DNA of 40,071 nucleotides from positions 1 to 40,071 of the forward strand of contig CAJVXH010000007.1 in the NCBI GenBank assembly GCA_913009835.1. Direction: 5' to 3'. The translations under genes and the position numbers were made by a program. This DNA comes from an uncultured bacterium (lineage in GTDB: Bacteria; Electryoneota; Electryoneia; Electryoneales; Electryoneaceae). The notes beneath the pieces were generated by a model, which saw nothing but the letters and a program-made list of their open reading frames with translations, was not told the DNA's origin and did not search any database. Position 1 is the first letter of the stretch. Each line of letters starts with the position of its first letter. Shown here in pieces: positions 9,398-16,371 of this stretch.

Positions 9398-9461
9398 AGA
9401 CATAAATGTCTGGGTTTATCTAACTTTGAATCTCAGCAAATCCCAGACATAAATGTCTGGG
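9395..9461. repeat. Palindrome-spacer-palindrome repeat unit, right copy
   Basis: The unit has a palindrome at 9395-9414, a 27-base spacer, and CCCAGACATAAATGTCTGGG at 9442-9461. It is the same unit as 9140-9206. If the element at 9204-9397 and one 14-base duplicate are removed, the two units join as three palindromes and two identical-length spacers. It is downstream of ksgA and may act as a processing or termination hairpin, although there is no T-tract. Confidence 0.8.
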
Positions 9462-9544
9462 GCACGGAACATTGCAGGTTCAGGTCATCTCGACTGCTTG
9501 AAAGGGCGGATGACATTCAGTTCCCCACATCCTCAGCCAAATCA

Positions 9545-10582
9545 TTACTCGCGTTTTGGTGCGAGTTGCTCGGCCAGTATGGCATATTCAGCGGCTGACA
9601 GGGTTTGCGGGCGCCGTGTCCAATCGAAATCTATTCCCTCGATGGGACGAATCCCGACGATGCCCGGGACGCTGTTTCGCAGCATCTTGCGTCGCTTGGA
9701 GAACGTGCCCTTGACCAATTTGAGCAAAGTTGACCAATGGCCCACAGGATGTAGCGGCTCTGGGGCGACTTCCATCGCCAGCAATCCGGCGTCCACTTTC
9801 GGTCTGGGGTGGAACACTTCTTTTGGCACCTTGATGGCCAGCTCGGGTTCTCCCCAGAAGCGCAAAAGTAAGGATAAAATACTGGCTTCGCTATCTCCCG
9901 GCTGAGCTACCAGTCTGAGTGCAACTTCATATTGGAGCAATACGACAATCCGAGAAATGATGCCAGGATGAGCGCGAAATTCATCGAGTAACTTGAAGAG
10001 AAGCGAGGAAGTGATGTTATAGGGGAGGTTTCCGATTAGCTTGAATGGTTCGCCATCAGTAATATCGGTAATTTCAACCTTCATCACGTCCACATGCATC
10101 AATGTCAGTCGTTCATGATCTGGCCAGCGACTCTCGAGATGGTCGATCATGCGTCTGTCAATCTCCAGGCCTATTACCCGGTATCCATTGTCCAGCAGCT
10201 GCTCGGTGAGTGCGCCTGTTCCGGGTCCGATTTCGACGACGAGATCTCCTGGCTTGGCTTCCAGCGAATCAGCGATGGATCTGATCACTCCTGAATCGGT
10301 TAGCCAATTCTGGCCGAGCTTTTTACTGGTGGGCGGAAGCCCGCCATGTTTACGGGTATAGCCGATGGGGGATGCCAGCCGTTCTCGCGGATCCTTCTCA
10401 TCTTCAGGGGGTGTAAACGACGAAGGCCGCATCTTCTGCAATGCCTTATCCAATTCGTCCGGTGAGAGAGCACTGGTATCATCCGCCTGATCCGTCAATT
10501 TGAATGTTGGATCTTGAGGCAATATTGGATCAGAAGCGCGCTTACTTGCCGACTTCCGCGAATATTTACGAGGTCTACCCAT
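9545..10582 (-). CDS. rsmA: 16S rRNA (adenine1518/1519-N6) dimethyltransferase KsgA/RsmA
   Basis: KsgA dimethylates two adjacent adenines near the 3' end of 16S rRNA late in small-subunit assembly, using S-adenosylmethionine. The catalytic part begins at SKKLGQNWLTD and shows the Rossmann motif EIGPGTGALTEQLL, the acidic loop LEIDRRM and the target-base motif NLPYNITSSLLF, then FHPRPKVDAGLL, all in family order. The start is uncertain. ATG 10582 (MGRPRKYSRKSASK) leaves about 80 residues of basic, then acidic, low-complexity sequence before the usual start. An ATG at 10432 (MRPSSFTPPEDE) gives a shorter form, and the longest frame goes to 10633. No start has a clear ribosome binding site. The gene is divergent from rho. 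Confidence 0.9.
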   Translation of the reverse strand: MGRPRKYSRKSASKRASDPILPQDPTFKLTDQADDTSALSPDELDKALQKMRPSSFTPPEDEKDPRERLASPIGYTRKHGGLPPTSKKLGQNWLTDSGVIRSIADSLEAKPGDLVVEIGPGTGALTEQLLDNGYRVIGLEIDRRMIDHLESRWPDHERLTLMHVDVMKVEITDITDGEPFKLIGNLPYNITSSLLFKLLDEFRAHPGIISRIVVLLQYEVALRLVAQPGDSEASILSLLLRFWGEPELAIKVPKEVFHPRPKVDAGLLAMEVAPEPLHPVGHWSTLLKLVKGTFSKRRKMLRNSVPGIVGIRPIEGIDFDWTRRPQTLSAAEYAILAEQLAPKRE

Positions 10583-10783
10583 GGCGGGGAAGATACCGGG
10601 GTTGAGGTGCAGGAACAAGCATGGAAGATGCATTCAGGACAATGTGGGAACCTTGTGAGGAGATCTGGCCTTGACATTGTGACGGGGTCTGCCTAGATTC
10701 AAAAGTAATTGGGGCATAGCGTGCCATACGTTATTTTACCCTGAAGATTGTTGTTCTTCCAAACCGTCCTTGGTCGACATTGA

Positions 10784-10800
10784 GATCACTAATCGTGATC
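10784..10800. promoter_or_regulatory. Dyad in the rho upstream region (possible operator)
   Basis: GATCAC and GTGATC, separated by TAATC, form a perfect 6-bp dyad that ends four bases upstream of the probable -35 region of rho. The position suits a repressor or activator site. The binding protein is unknown. Confidence 0.35.
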
Positions 10801-10804
10801 CGTG

Positions 10805-10833
10805 TTTTCTCTTACATGTTCTAGATCTATAAT
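10805..10833 (+). promoter_or_regulatory. Candidate promoter for rho
   Basis: A perfect TATAAT lies at 10828-10833, with TTTTCT 17 bases upstream as a weak -35. Transcription from here would give a leader of about 165 bases before the GTG of rho, consistent with the leader-based autoregulation known for rho in other bacteria. Many FCB bacteria use a different promoter consensus, so the match is only suggestive. Confidence 0.4.
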
Positions 10834-11005
10834 ACTGGATGATGCTGGGATATTCTCCGGTGTTATGGTCCGTTTAGATTTGATAGTTCCGCCATATTAA
10901 CAGGATAAGTATAGCTGGGTCTGCTCTGATGCGGATTCCATGCCTGCCTACACCACCCGCTCATGATGAACATCCACATGGCTACTACCTCCAGAGGAGT
11001 ATCTC

Positions 11006-12265
11006 GTGCCGCTTGAGATCGCTGAACTGAACAAAATGAAAATCGAAGAGCTCAACAAACGAGCTCGTGACCTGGGAGTCGAGGGCTACAGTGGTTTCCC
11101 ACGCAAGCAACTCGTCTTCAAGATCCTTGAAAGCCAGGCTCAGAAAGAGGGCTTGATTTTCGGCAGTGGGGTGCTTGAAATCCTCCCCGATGGTTATGGA
11201 TTTCTACGCAACGCTGCGTCAAATTACGTCCCCGGTCCGGACGATATCTATGTGAGTCCGTCCCAGATCAAACGTTTCGGATTGCGCAAGGGACATATTG
11301 TTGCCGGGCAAATCCGTCCACCGAAAGAGAATGAACGATTCTTCGCTTTGCTTAAGGTTGAAGCGGTTAATTTTGAATCGCCGGAAAGAGTCCGTGATTC
11401 CATCCTCTTTCAAAATCTGACCCCTCTTCATCCTGACCAACAAATTAATCTCGAATACGACAACAACGATAACATCGCCACCCGAATTATCGATATGTTC
11501 GTGCCGCTGGGTAAGGGTCAACGTGGGTTGATCGTTGCACCGCCGCGCACGGGTAAGACTGTTCTTCTACAGCAGATCGCACATGCTATTGAGCATAATC
11601 ATCCCGAGATCTATCTGATTGTGTTGCTGATTGACGAACGTCCGGAAGAAGTCACCGATTTCCAGCGGAACATCAAGAGTGATGTGGTTTCCTCAACCTT
11701 TGACGAGAAACCGGAACGCCATATTCAGGTTTCCAGCATGGTTATTGAGATGGCGAAACGGTTGGTTGAGCATGGTCGCGACGTGGTCATTCTGCTCGAT
11801 TCGATAACCCGTCTGGCCCGTGCGCATAACACGGTAGCCCCGCATTCGGGACGAATCCTCTCCGGTGGTGTGGACGCTACAGCCCTGCACGAACCGAAGA
11901 AATTTTTCGGCGCCGCACGTAATATTGAAAATGGCGGAAGTTTGACCATTCTGGCGACGGCGTTGATTGAGACCGGTTCCCGTATGGACGAGGTCATCTT
12001 CGAAGAGTTCAAGGGTACCGGCAATATGGAGCTGGCGCTGGATCGCAAGTTGAGCGATTCCCGTATGTACCCGGCGATTGACATCAACCGTAGTGGAACG
12101 CGTAAGGAAGAGCGTATCCTTGACGAGCACGTGCTGAACCGTGTCTGGATCTTGCGGAACATGCTGAGTGACTACAGCCCGATGGATACGATGAAGTTCC
12201 TGCGTGAAAAAGTGCGTAAGACCAAGACGAACGAAGAGTTCCTCGGTAGTATGTCGAAAGGGTAG
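11006..12265 (+). CDS. rho: Transcription termination factor Rho
   Basis: Rho is the hexameric RNA helicase that ends transcription at unstructured C-rich sites. The product is 419 residues, the same length as the E. coli protein. A Rho N-terminal helical domain covers about 4-45 ([18 protein letters not shown]). The cold-shock-like RNA-binding domain covers about 50-125 ([30 protein letters not shown]). The ATPase core has the Walker A motif APPRTGKT (178-185) and Walker B VVILLDS (260-266), followed by the Q-loop region [16 protein letters not shown] and the arginine-bearing [11 protein letters not shown]. There is no large insertion in the N-terminal region. The start is GTG at 11006, supported by AGAGGAG at 10993-10999. 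Upstream lies a candidate promoter and dyad. The last codons lie in a short tandem duplication. Confidence 0.97.
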   Translation: MPLEIAELNKMKIEELNKRARDLGVEGYSGFPRKQLVFKILESQAQKEGLIFGSGVLEILPDGYGFLRNAASNYVPGPDDIYVSPSQIKRFGLRKGHIVAGQIRPPKENERFFALLKVEAVNFESPERVRDSILFQNLTPLHPDQQINLEYDNNDNIATRIIDMFVPLGKGQRGLIVAPPRTGKTVLLQQIAHAIEHNHPEIYLIVLLIDERPEEVTDFQRNIKSDVVSSTFDEKPERHIQVSSMVIEMAKRLVEHGRDVVILLDSITRLARAHNTVAPHSGRILSGGVDATALHEPKKFFGAARNIENGGSLTILATALIETGSRMDEVIFEEFKGTGNMELALDRKLSDSRMYPAIDINRSGTRKEERILDEHVLNRVWILRNMLSDYSPMDTMKFLREKVRKTKTNEEFLGSMSKG

Positions 12266-12276
12266 TATGTCGAAGG
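12245..12276. repeat. 14-bp tandem duplication across the rho stop codon
   Basis: GGTAGTATGTCGAA occurs at 12245-12258 and again at 12261-12274, a period of 16. The first copy encodes the last residues of Rho (GSMSKG) and the TAG stop falls in the second copy, so the second copy is untranslated. Confidence 0.75.
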
Positions 12277-12297
12277 CGGTGTAGGCGACAGGAGTAG

Positions 12298-12319
12298 CCC
12301 GGCACCTCCGCGTGCCGGG
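12298..12319. repeat. GC-rich palindrome downstream of rho
   Basis: CCCGGCAC and GTGCCGGG form a perfect 8-bp stem with a 6-base loop 33 bases after the rho stop. No T-tract follows, so it is a weak candidate for an intrinsic terminator. Its form resembles the other short palindromes in the gaps of this window. Confidence 0.5.
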
Positions 12320-12343
12320 GAGTCTGTAGTCTGAAGAAACTTA

Positions 12344-12367
12344 TTGGGATGCCAAACGGCATCCCTT
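12344..12367. repeat. 24-bp palindromic flank, left copy
   Basis: TT, the perfect stem-loop GGGATGCCAAACGGCATCCC, then TT. It directly abuts the left end of the element at 12368. A copy with one loop mismatch directly abuts the right end (12584-12607). This looks like a 24-bp target duplication that consists of a whole palindrome. Confidence 0.75.
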
Positions 12368-12583
12368 CAGTGTGTTGACAAACCCCTGTATTGGACACAG
12401 GGTGTCATTTTGAAGCCGTCGTTTGTTTGACGGCTGAAAAAGATCGAACTTGTAAACCGTTGGAAAAGCACGATCTTTCCTTCACTGCGTTCAAGACATG
12501 CTTCCTTCGCTTTGCGAAATTCAGAATGACACACGTCGTATTCCAAGGCTGGGATAGCGTTCTTTGACTATGTCAGCAGTCTG
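12368..12583 (-). mobile_element. Small terminal-inverted-repeat (MITE-like) element, copy B, 216 bp
   Basis: The reverse complement of this stretch aligns by eye along its whole length with copy A at 9204-9397, except for an insertion of about 22 bases containing the small palindrome TTCGCTTTGCGAA (12506-12518). The ends are CAGTGTGTTGACAAAC and, inverted, CAGACTGCTGACATAG, as in copy A. The internal hairpin at 12415-12434 keeps its base pairing despite sequence changes. The element lies in the 372-base gap between the 3' ends of rho and the GT-C gene and has no coding capacity of its own. Confidence 0.72.
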
Positions 12584-12607
12584 TTGGGATGCCGAACGGC
12601 ATCCCTT
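12584..12607. repeat. 24-bp palindromic flank, right copy
   Basis: TT, the stem-loop GGGATGCCGAACGGCATCCC, then TT. It is the same as 12344-12367 except A to G in the loop. It starts at the first base after the element. Confidence 0.75.
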
Positions 12608-12637
12608 TTCATTATGTCTAATCCATGTCATATGAGA

Positions 12638-14188
12638 TCACTGCTTTTGATACACGCTGATAACTCCACCCACCTCTGGCACATCAATCACTTGTATCAA
12701 TTGGAACGACTTGAAGTCTGTCAACACTCGATCCAGCTCTGCTGTCATGGATGGCACAAATAGTCGTTGAGTGTTGATGGGGAGGGAGAACAAGTCATGG
12801 ATGTGTTCATCGGGAATGAATTCCTCAAGTAGTCGAGCGCCCACTATAAACGTCTGATCTTCAGGCATCGGGTTAATCTGGTAGCTTGGAACATTGGGGA
12901 AGTCGCGAACTGCCGCTCGCCACGGCCACTCTTCAGTGTAGAACAAAATCGCATCGTTCTGACCGGGATTGAGTGTCGTCACGGCATCTCGCCAGGATTT
13001 CATGGCGATGTCGTTGGCTTCAATTCGACCGCGTGTGTACGGTAAGGTTCGGCCATCTGGGAGTATCGGGAGTACGAACCAAGCTGTACCTGCTAGTACG
13101 ACTATTAACACCGCCACCAGGTATGATCTCAGCTTGGAGAAGCTGCCCCATAGCAGAGCAGAAACACCAATTGTGCATGGTGCAAATGCGAGTAGGAAGT
13201 GACCGCCATGAAAGTAGATGGCGGAAATCAGGATAGGTGGGACGCTCCAAAGAACGAGAATCCATTTCAACTGCCTCGGAATTGTCTTCCAGGATTTCCA
13301 GCTTCGATTTCCCAGGGCAAATACGGCGAGTATCCCCGGTCCAATGGTGAAGAACGTCCATCCCAATGCGCCTATTGCCTTTTGACGAATCAAGGGTAAT
13401 AAACCACCCGCATTTATGACATCCATTTCACGAGCGTTGCTGAATACATCGCCCCCGACACCGAAATAGTCGGCAATACCGCCAGCGGCTATGATTGCGG
13501 GAACGATCCAAGCTGCCGTGCAAACGATCACAGCGATTGATGATAGCAGCCACTGCTTCAAACTCACCCGATTCCATAGCGCCCAAAGCACCCAGTACAA
13601 TCCGAACATGGCGCTGTCTGGACGAATACCTCCAAACAGCGCGATTGAACCCGCTGCGAGTATCCACCCACCCCGTATTCGAGGAGCGAGAATTATCAGG
13701 GCTCCGGTGACCATCCCGATCATTGCCCCGCCGTCGTAGGCGAGTTCAGTCTCGTTGAAATGCCAGAACATCGGATTAAAGGCAGCTAATGCAGCCGTAC
13801 TAAGAGAAAATGCTGCGACATCACGGAGGGAGGTGATTTTCAGTAGTGGTGCGATAAAGGCGCGGGTAAACATAAATATTGCGGTGATTGTGATCAGGGA
13901 ATAGAGTAACGAAGTAGCGTGCAGTCCAGCTTGAGCGTCGCCAAGTAACATGGCGAACAGTTTCCCAAGTCCGATATGCAGGAAATATCCAGGAAAATGG
14001 GGCATGTCATTTGATGGAGAGAACCGCTCAACCCCCATGGTGAAATTGAAAGCATCCCAGCTGTAGGGCTCAACAGTGAAAAACGGTACACGGGTCAGCA
14101 CAACTAATAGGAGAAGCAGGGGAAGTCCCCATCTCTCCAGAGGATGAAGATCATTATAGCGAAAAGGGTTTGATTGGGTTTCAATCAT
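12638..14188 (-). CDS. Polytopic membrane protein, GT-C glycosyltransferase-like
   Basis: A 516-residue inner-membrane protein with about ten hydrophobic helices and a soluble C-terminal part of about 130 residues. The first predicted outside loop carries EPYSWDAFNFTMGVERF, whose acidic residue sits where GT-C enzymes (which use polyprenyl-phosphate sugars) have their catalytic aspartate. The later motif FNETELAYDGGAMIG resembles the corresponding region of dolichyl-phosphate-mannose-type transferases. Assignment is by topology and motif position, not by clear homology. The ATG at 14188 overlaps the stop of the upstream gene by 8 bases and has AAGGA upstream, so translation is coupled. It is the last gene of the lolA operon. 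The overlap with a flippase-like protein suggests lipid-linked sugar transfer in the envelope. Confidence 0.7.
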   Translation of the reverse strand: MIETQSNPFRYNDLHPLERWGLPLLLLLVVLTRVPFFTVEPYSWDAFNFTMGVERFSPSNDMPHFPGYFLHIGLGKLFAMLLGDAQAGLHATSLLYSLITITAIFMFTRAFIAPLLKITSLRDVAAFSLSTAALAAFNPMFWHFNETELAYDGGAMIGMVTGALIILAPRIRGGWILAAGSIALFGGIRPDSAMFGLYWVLWALWNRVSLKQWLLSSIAVIVCTAAWIVPAIIAAGGIADYFGVGGDVFSNAREMDVINAGGLLPLIRQKAIGALGWTFFTIGPGILAVFALGNRSWKSWKTIPRQLKWILVLWSVPPILISAIYFHGGHFLLAFAPCTIGVSALLWGSFSKLRSYLVAVLIVVLAGTAWFVLPILPDGRTLPYTRGRIEANDIAMKSWRDAVTTLNPGQNDAILFYTEEWPWRAAVRDFPNVPSYQINPMPEDQTFIVGARLLEEFIPDEHIHDLFSLPINTQRLFVPSMTAELDRVLTDFKSFQLIQVIDVPEVGGVISVYQKQ

Positions 14189-15266
14189 CGTGTTCCTTCG
14201 CTGTCCGGACAATATCACTGAACTTCAACCTAATAGCGAAGAGGCTGACAACGCCCCAACCAGTCAGTGTAAGATAATTGAGGGCATGCATCACGGTGGC
14301 GAAGATAACCGCCACTCCTTCTGGAACATTGAACAACGACAATCCGAGTAGAACTGCGCCGTGATAGGTGCCGACCCCGCCCGGTGCTGATGGTATTGCG
14401 AAACCCAGCGAGGTGATGATTGTCAATGCGGCGGCGGGGAGAATCGCTTCGCCGGCGAGTAACGGATAGGTTCCATTAGTGAATTGAAACGCATCCAGTA
14501 CCAGCTTCATTGTCCCTATGTAGATAACCCACAGCGCCATCGGACTCCAGACGACATGAATCATGGCTGATTTGGATCGGAGCACTGACAGCGCTTCCAC
14601 GAATCGCAACATTATCTCACCCACGCTGCGAATTAACTTGCCGCGCTTCTGAATAGCATCGTGCCAACGTTTGAGGCGTTCTTCCGAATGTGCGAGTATC
14701 AGCGATCCGGTTAACACGATCAACACTCCCCCGGCGAAGGTGAGCCCTGCTGTCTGTATCCAGTCGGGGAAGGGGAAGAAGAAGGTGACTATTCCGAAGA
14801 GGATACCCAGACCAGCCATGTCAAAAACACGTTCGGCTACTACTGTTGTAACGACCGTGGCCGGTGAGATGTTGGCGCGTCGTCCGACTATCACCGCACG
14901 CAGGACTTCGCCTGCACGCAGGGGGAGTAAGTTGTTCAGCAGGTAGCCCAGGTTGACGCCATGGAACACGGTCCAGTATCCGACAGGTTTGATCTGCCTT
15001 ATGATCAGTTGCCAGCGCCAGGCACGGAGGAACAGTGATGACATCAGCAAGAGTATTGCGAGAATGGCGGGGCCATACAGAAGCTGTTCTCCCACAGCTC
15101 GGAAGTCATCAAGGCTTATACGAGATTGTCCGAACAGAGCCTCGATAATGCCGACATCACCGGAGATCAGGGTTGATAACTGAGGGCTGAAGAGGACGAA
15201 ATACACCAGTATCAGGCTTATAATGACACCGATTAACGGTTGCAGACTCTTGGAATTACTTTTCAT
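14181..15266 (-). CDS. Flippase-like LPG_synthase_TM (UPF0104/YbhN-type) membrane protein
   Basis: A 361-residue integral membrane protein of the family related to the flippase half of lysyl-phosphatidylglycerol synthase. Eight or so helices are visible. The family hallmark LNNLLPLRAGEVLRAVIVGRR (positions about 110-130) is present, followed by VVAERVFDMAGLG, and the C-terminal part carries FAIPSAPGGVGTYHGAVLLGL. There is no aminoacyl-transfer domain, so it is not a lysyl-PG synthase. Members are thought to move or support lipid intermediates across the membrane. It starts with an ATGA overlap with the lolA stop (15263-15266) and overlaps the GT-C gene at its end. The substrate is unknown. 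Confidence 0.85.
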   Translation of the reverse strand: MKSNSKSLQPLIGVIISLILVYFVLFSPQLSTLISGDVGIIEALFGQSRISLDDFRAVGEQLLYGPAILAILLLMSSLFLRAWRWQLIIRQIKPVGYWTVFHGVNLGYLLNNLLPLRAGEVLRAVIVGRRANISPATVVTTVVAERVFDMAGLGILFGIVTFFFPFPDWIQTAGLTFAGGVLIVLTGSLILAHSEERLKRWHDAIQKRGKLIRSVGEIMLRFVEALSVLRSKSAMIHVVWSPMALWVIYIGTMKLVLDAFQFTNGTYPLLAGEAILPAAALTIITSLGFAIPSAPGGVGTYHGAVLLGLSLFNVPEGVAVIFATVMHALNYLTLTGWGVVSLFAIRLKFSDIVRTAKEHDD

Positions 15267-15919
15267 CTCAGATCGAATACGGTTGCGGTTTCAGGGGGAA
15301 TGAACTGATAGCGTGAATCATCGATCTCCACATCTATCTCGACATCGGTGAGCTCGTAGACGGTGATATTTCCGGATTCATCCTTGAAAGACAGGCGGGT
15401 AGTGATCCAGGAATCGCCGTCCACAATCACCCTCACATCTTCCACACCCATTCCGGCTTCTTTCGGAATAAGCACGAGTTCGTACAGTTTGTTTCCAAGA
15501 TCCTGAGCTGAGCTGACGTTGAATTGCTTAGGAAATTCAAACAGGATATCGCGTGGCAGCGAACCGGGGTCAGCGCTGGAGGTGTTCTCCACAATCACCT
15601 GTTGCGATCCGACGTTGAATCGCCAGAGGGTTGTTCCATCGCTGACGGTGATCTGGTTACTGGTTTCGTACCTGAATCGATCGTCACCGGATAACAACAT
15701 TATGCCCTCGGTTATCTCGATTTCATCCGCCATCGCCCAATGGAATTCGTGACGGAAATGTGCTGACAAGGTTTCGAGTTTATCGTAAGTCTTCTGCACT
15801 TTCTCGATTAACTGTTCGCCGGAGTATTCCTTTGCCAGGGCGGAACCAGCTGCCATTAACAGGAAAATACCTACCAAGAGGGAAGCAGTCCGTGGAAGCC
15901 GTAGGTGGTTTACTATCAT
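15263..15919 (-). CDS. lolA: Outer membrane lipoprotein carrier protein LolA
   Basis: LolA is the periplasmic chaperone that carries lipoproteins from the inner-membrane LolCDE complex to the outer membrane. The N-terminus is a signal peptide (about residues 1-30, LLVGIFLLMAAGSALA followed by KEYSG). The mature part shows the family pattern LIEKVQKTYDKLETLSAHFRHEF, then LLSGDDRFRYETSN and SDGTTLWRFNVGSQQVIVEN, and ends with SRYQFIPPETATVFDL. I use ATG 15919; a GTG at 15931 is possible. It is the first gene of a three-gene overlapping operon on the minus strand. Presence of LolA supports a diderm cell with outer-membrane lipoproteins, such as those predicted at 29637 and 35082. Confidence 0.9.
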   Translation of the reverse strand: MIVNHLRLPRTASLLVGIFLLMAAGSALAKEYSGEQLIEKVQKTYDKLETLSAHFRHEFHWAMADEIEITEGIMLLSGDDRFRYETSNQITVSDGTTLWRFNVGSQQVIVENTSSADPGSLPRDILFEFPKQFNVSSAQDLGNKLYELVLIPKEAGMGVEDVRVIVDGDSWITTRLSFKDESGNITVYELTDVEIDVEIDDSRYQFIPPETATVFDLR

Positions 15920-15985
15920 CTGATAATCCACTTCAGTCTTGAGTCCTGAGTCCTGAAAAACAGGCCCGTGCTTGCTTGCAAGCGT

Positions 15986-16073
15986 GGATCATCCACGACA
16001 TGAATGTCGTGGGCATATTCCACAGCCGACAGCCGACAGCCCACAAACCCTGTACCAGCCGCGTTTGCAAGCA
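15986..16073 (+). repeat. 88-bp direct repeat, copy 1
   Basis: It begins GGATCATCCACGACATGAAT, whose central palindrome is ACGACATGAATGTCGT, and ends GCGTTTGCAAGCA. It differs from copy 2 at one base (CCCAC against CCGAC). The spacing of 265 bases between copies would allow recombinational deletion of the sequence between. Confidence 0.9.
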
Positions 16074-16250
16074 TCCGGTTATCCAGATAACTCAGCTATG
16101 ATATATGCCCCTGTGACCCGCCGTCTTTTTGGCGGTTCGCAGGGATCATTTAACGACTGTCCTGAGTCCTGATAAATCAAACGGGCACCTTGTAACTTGC
16201 GGATCACCCCTGCTATCGCCTGCGGCGGTAACAGGGGCATATTCATCGTC

Positions 16251-16338
16251 GGATCATCCACGACATGAATGTCGTGGGCATATTCCACAGCCGACAGCCG
16301 ACAGCCGACAAACCCTGTACCAGCCGCGTTTGCAAGCA
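16251..16338 (+). repeat. 88-bp direct repeat, copy 2
   Basis: Same unit as 15986-16073. After its end it continues into AACACGGGCC, completing the inverted partner of the GGCCCGTG sequence at 15963. Confidence 0.9.
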
Positions 16339-16371
16339 AACACGGGCCTATCTTATTCCGCAGACCGCAAC

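Larger units (their letters stand above)
15961..16349. repeat. Repeat cluster: palindromes and two 88-bp direct repeats
   Basis: The gap between lolA and ftsK (440 bases) is almost all repeat. Two 88-bp direct repeats with one mismatch lie at 15986-16073 and 16251-16338, each holding GACATGAATGTC in a stem, a run of the heptamer CAGCCGA, and a GCGTTTGCAAGC end. Between them lie hairpins at 16109-16144 (CCCTG/CAGGG plus CCGCC/GGCGG) and 16207-16237 (CCCCTG/CAGGGG plus CGCC/GGCG). The outer ends are inverted copies of GCCCGTG..TTGC type sequence. The frames that cross this region are repeat translations, not genes. Confidence 0.85.

Noticed and set aside
9140-9461. CRISPR array
   Set aside because: The repeats are palindromes with a regular period, but the two spacers are the same sequence (one mismatch). 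CRISPR spacers differ from one another, and no cas gene is near.
12298-12319. Strong intrinsic terminator for rho
   Set aside because: The stem is perfect but no T-tract follows. It more likely belongs to the palindrome family in gaps.
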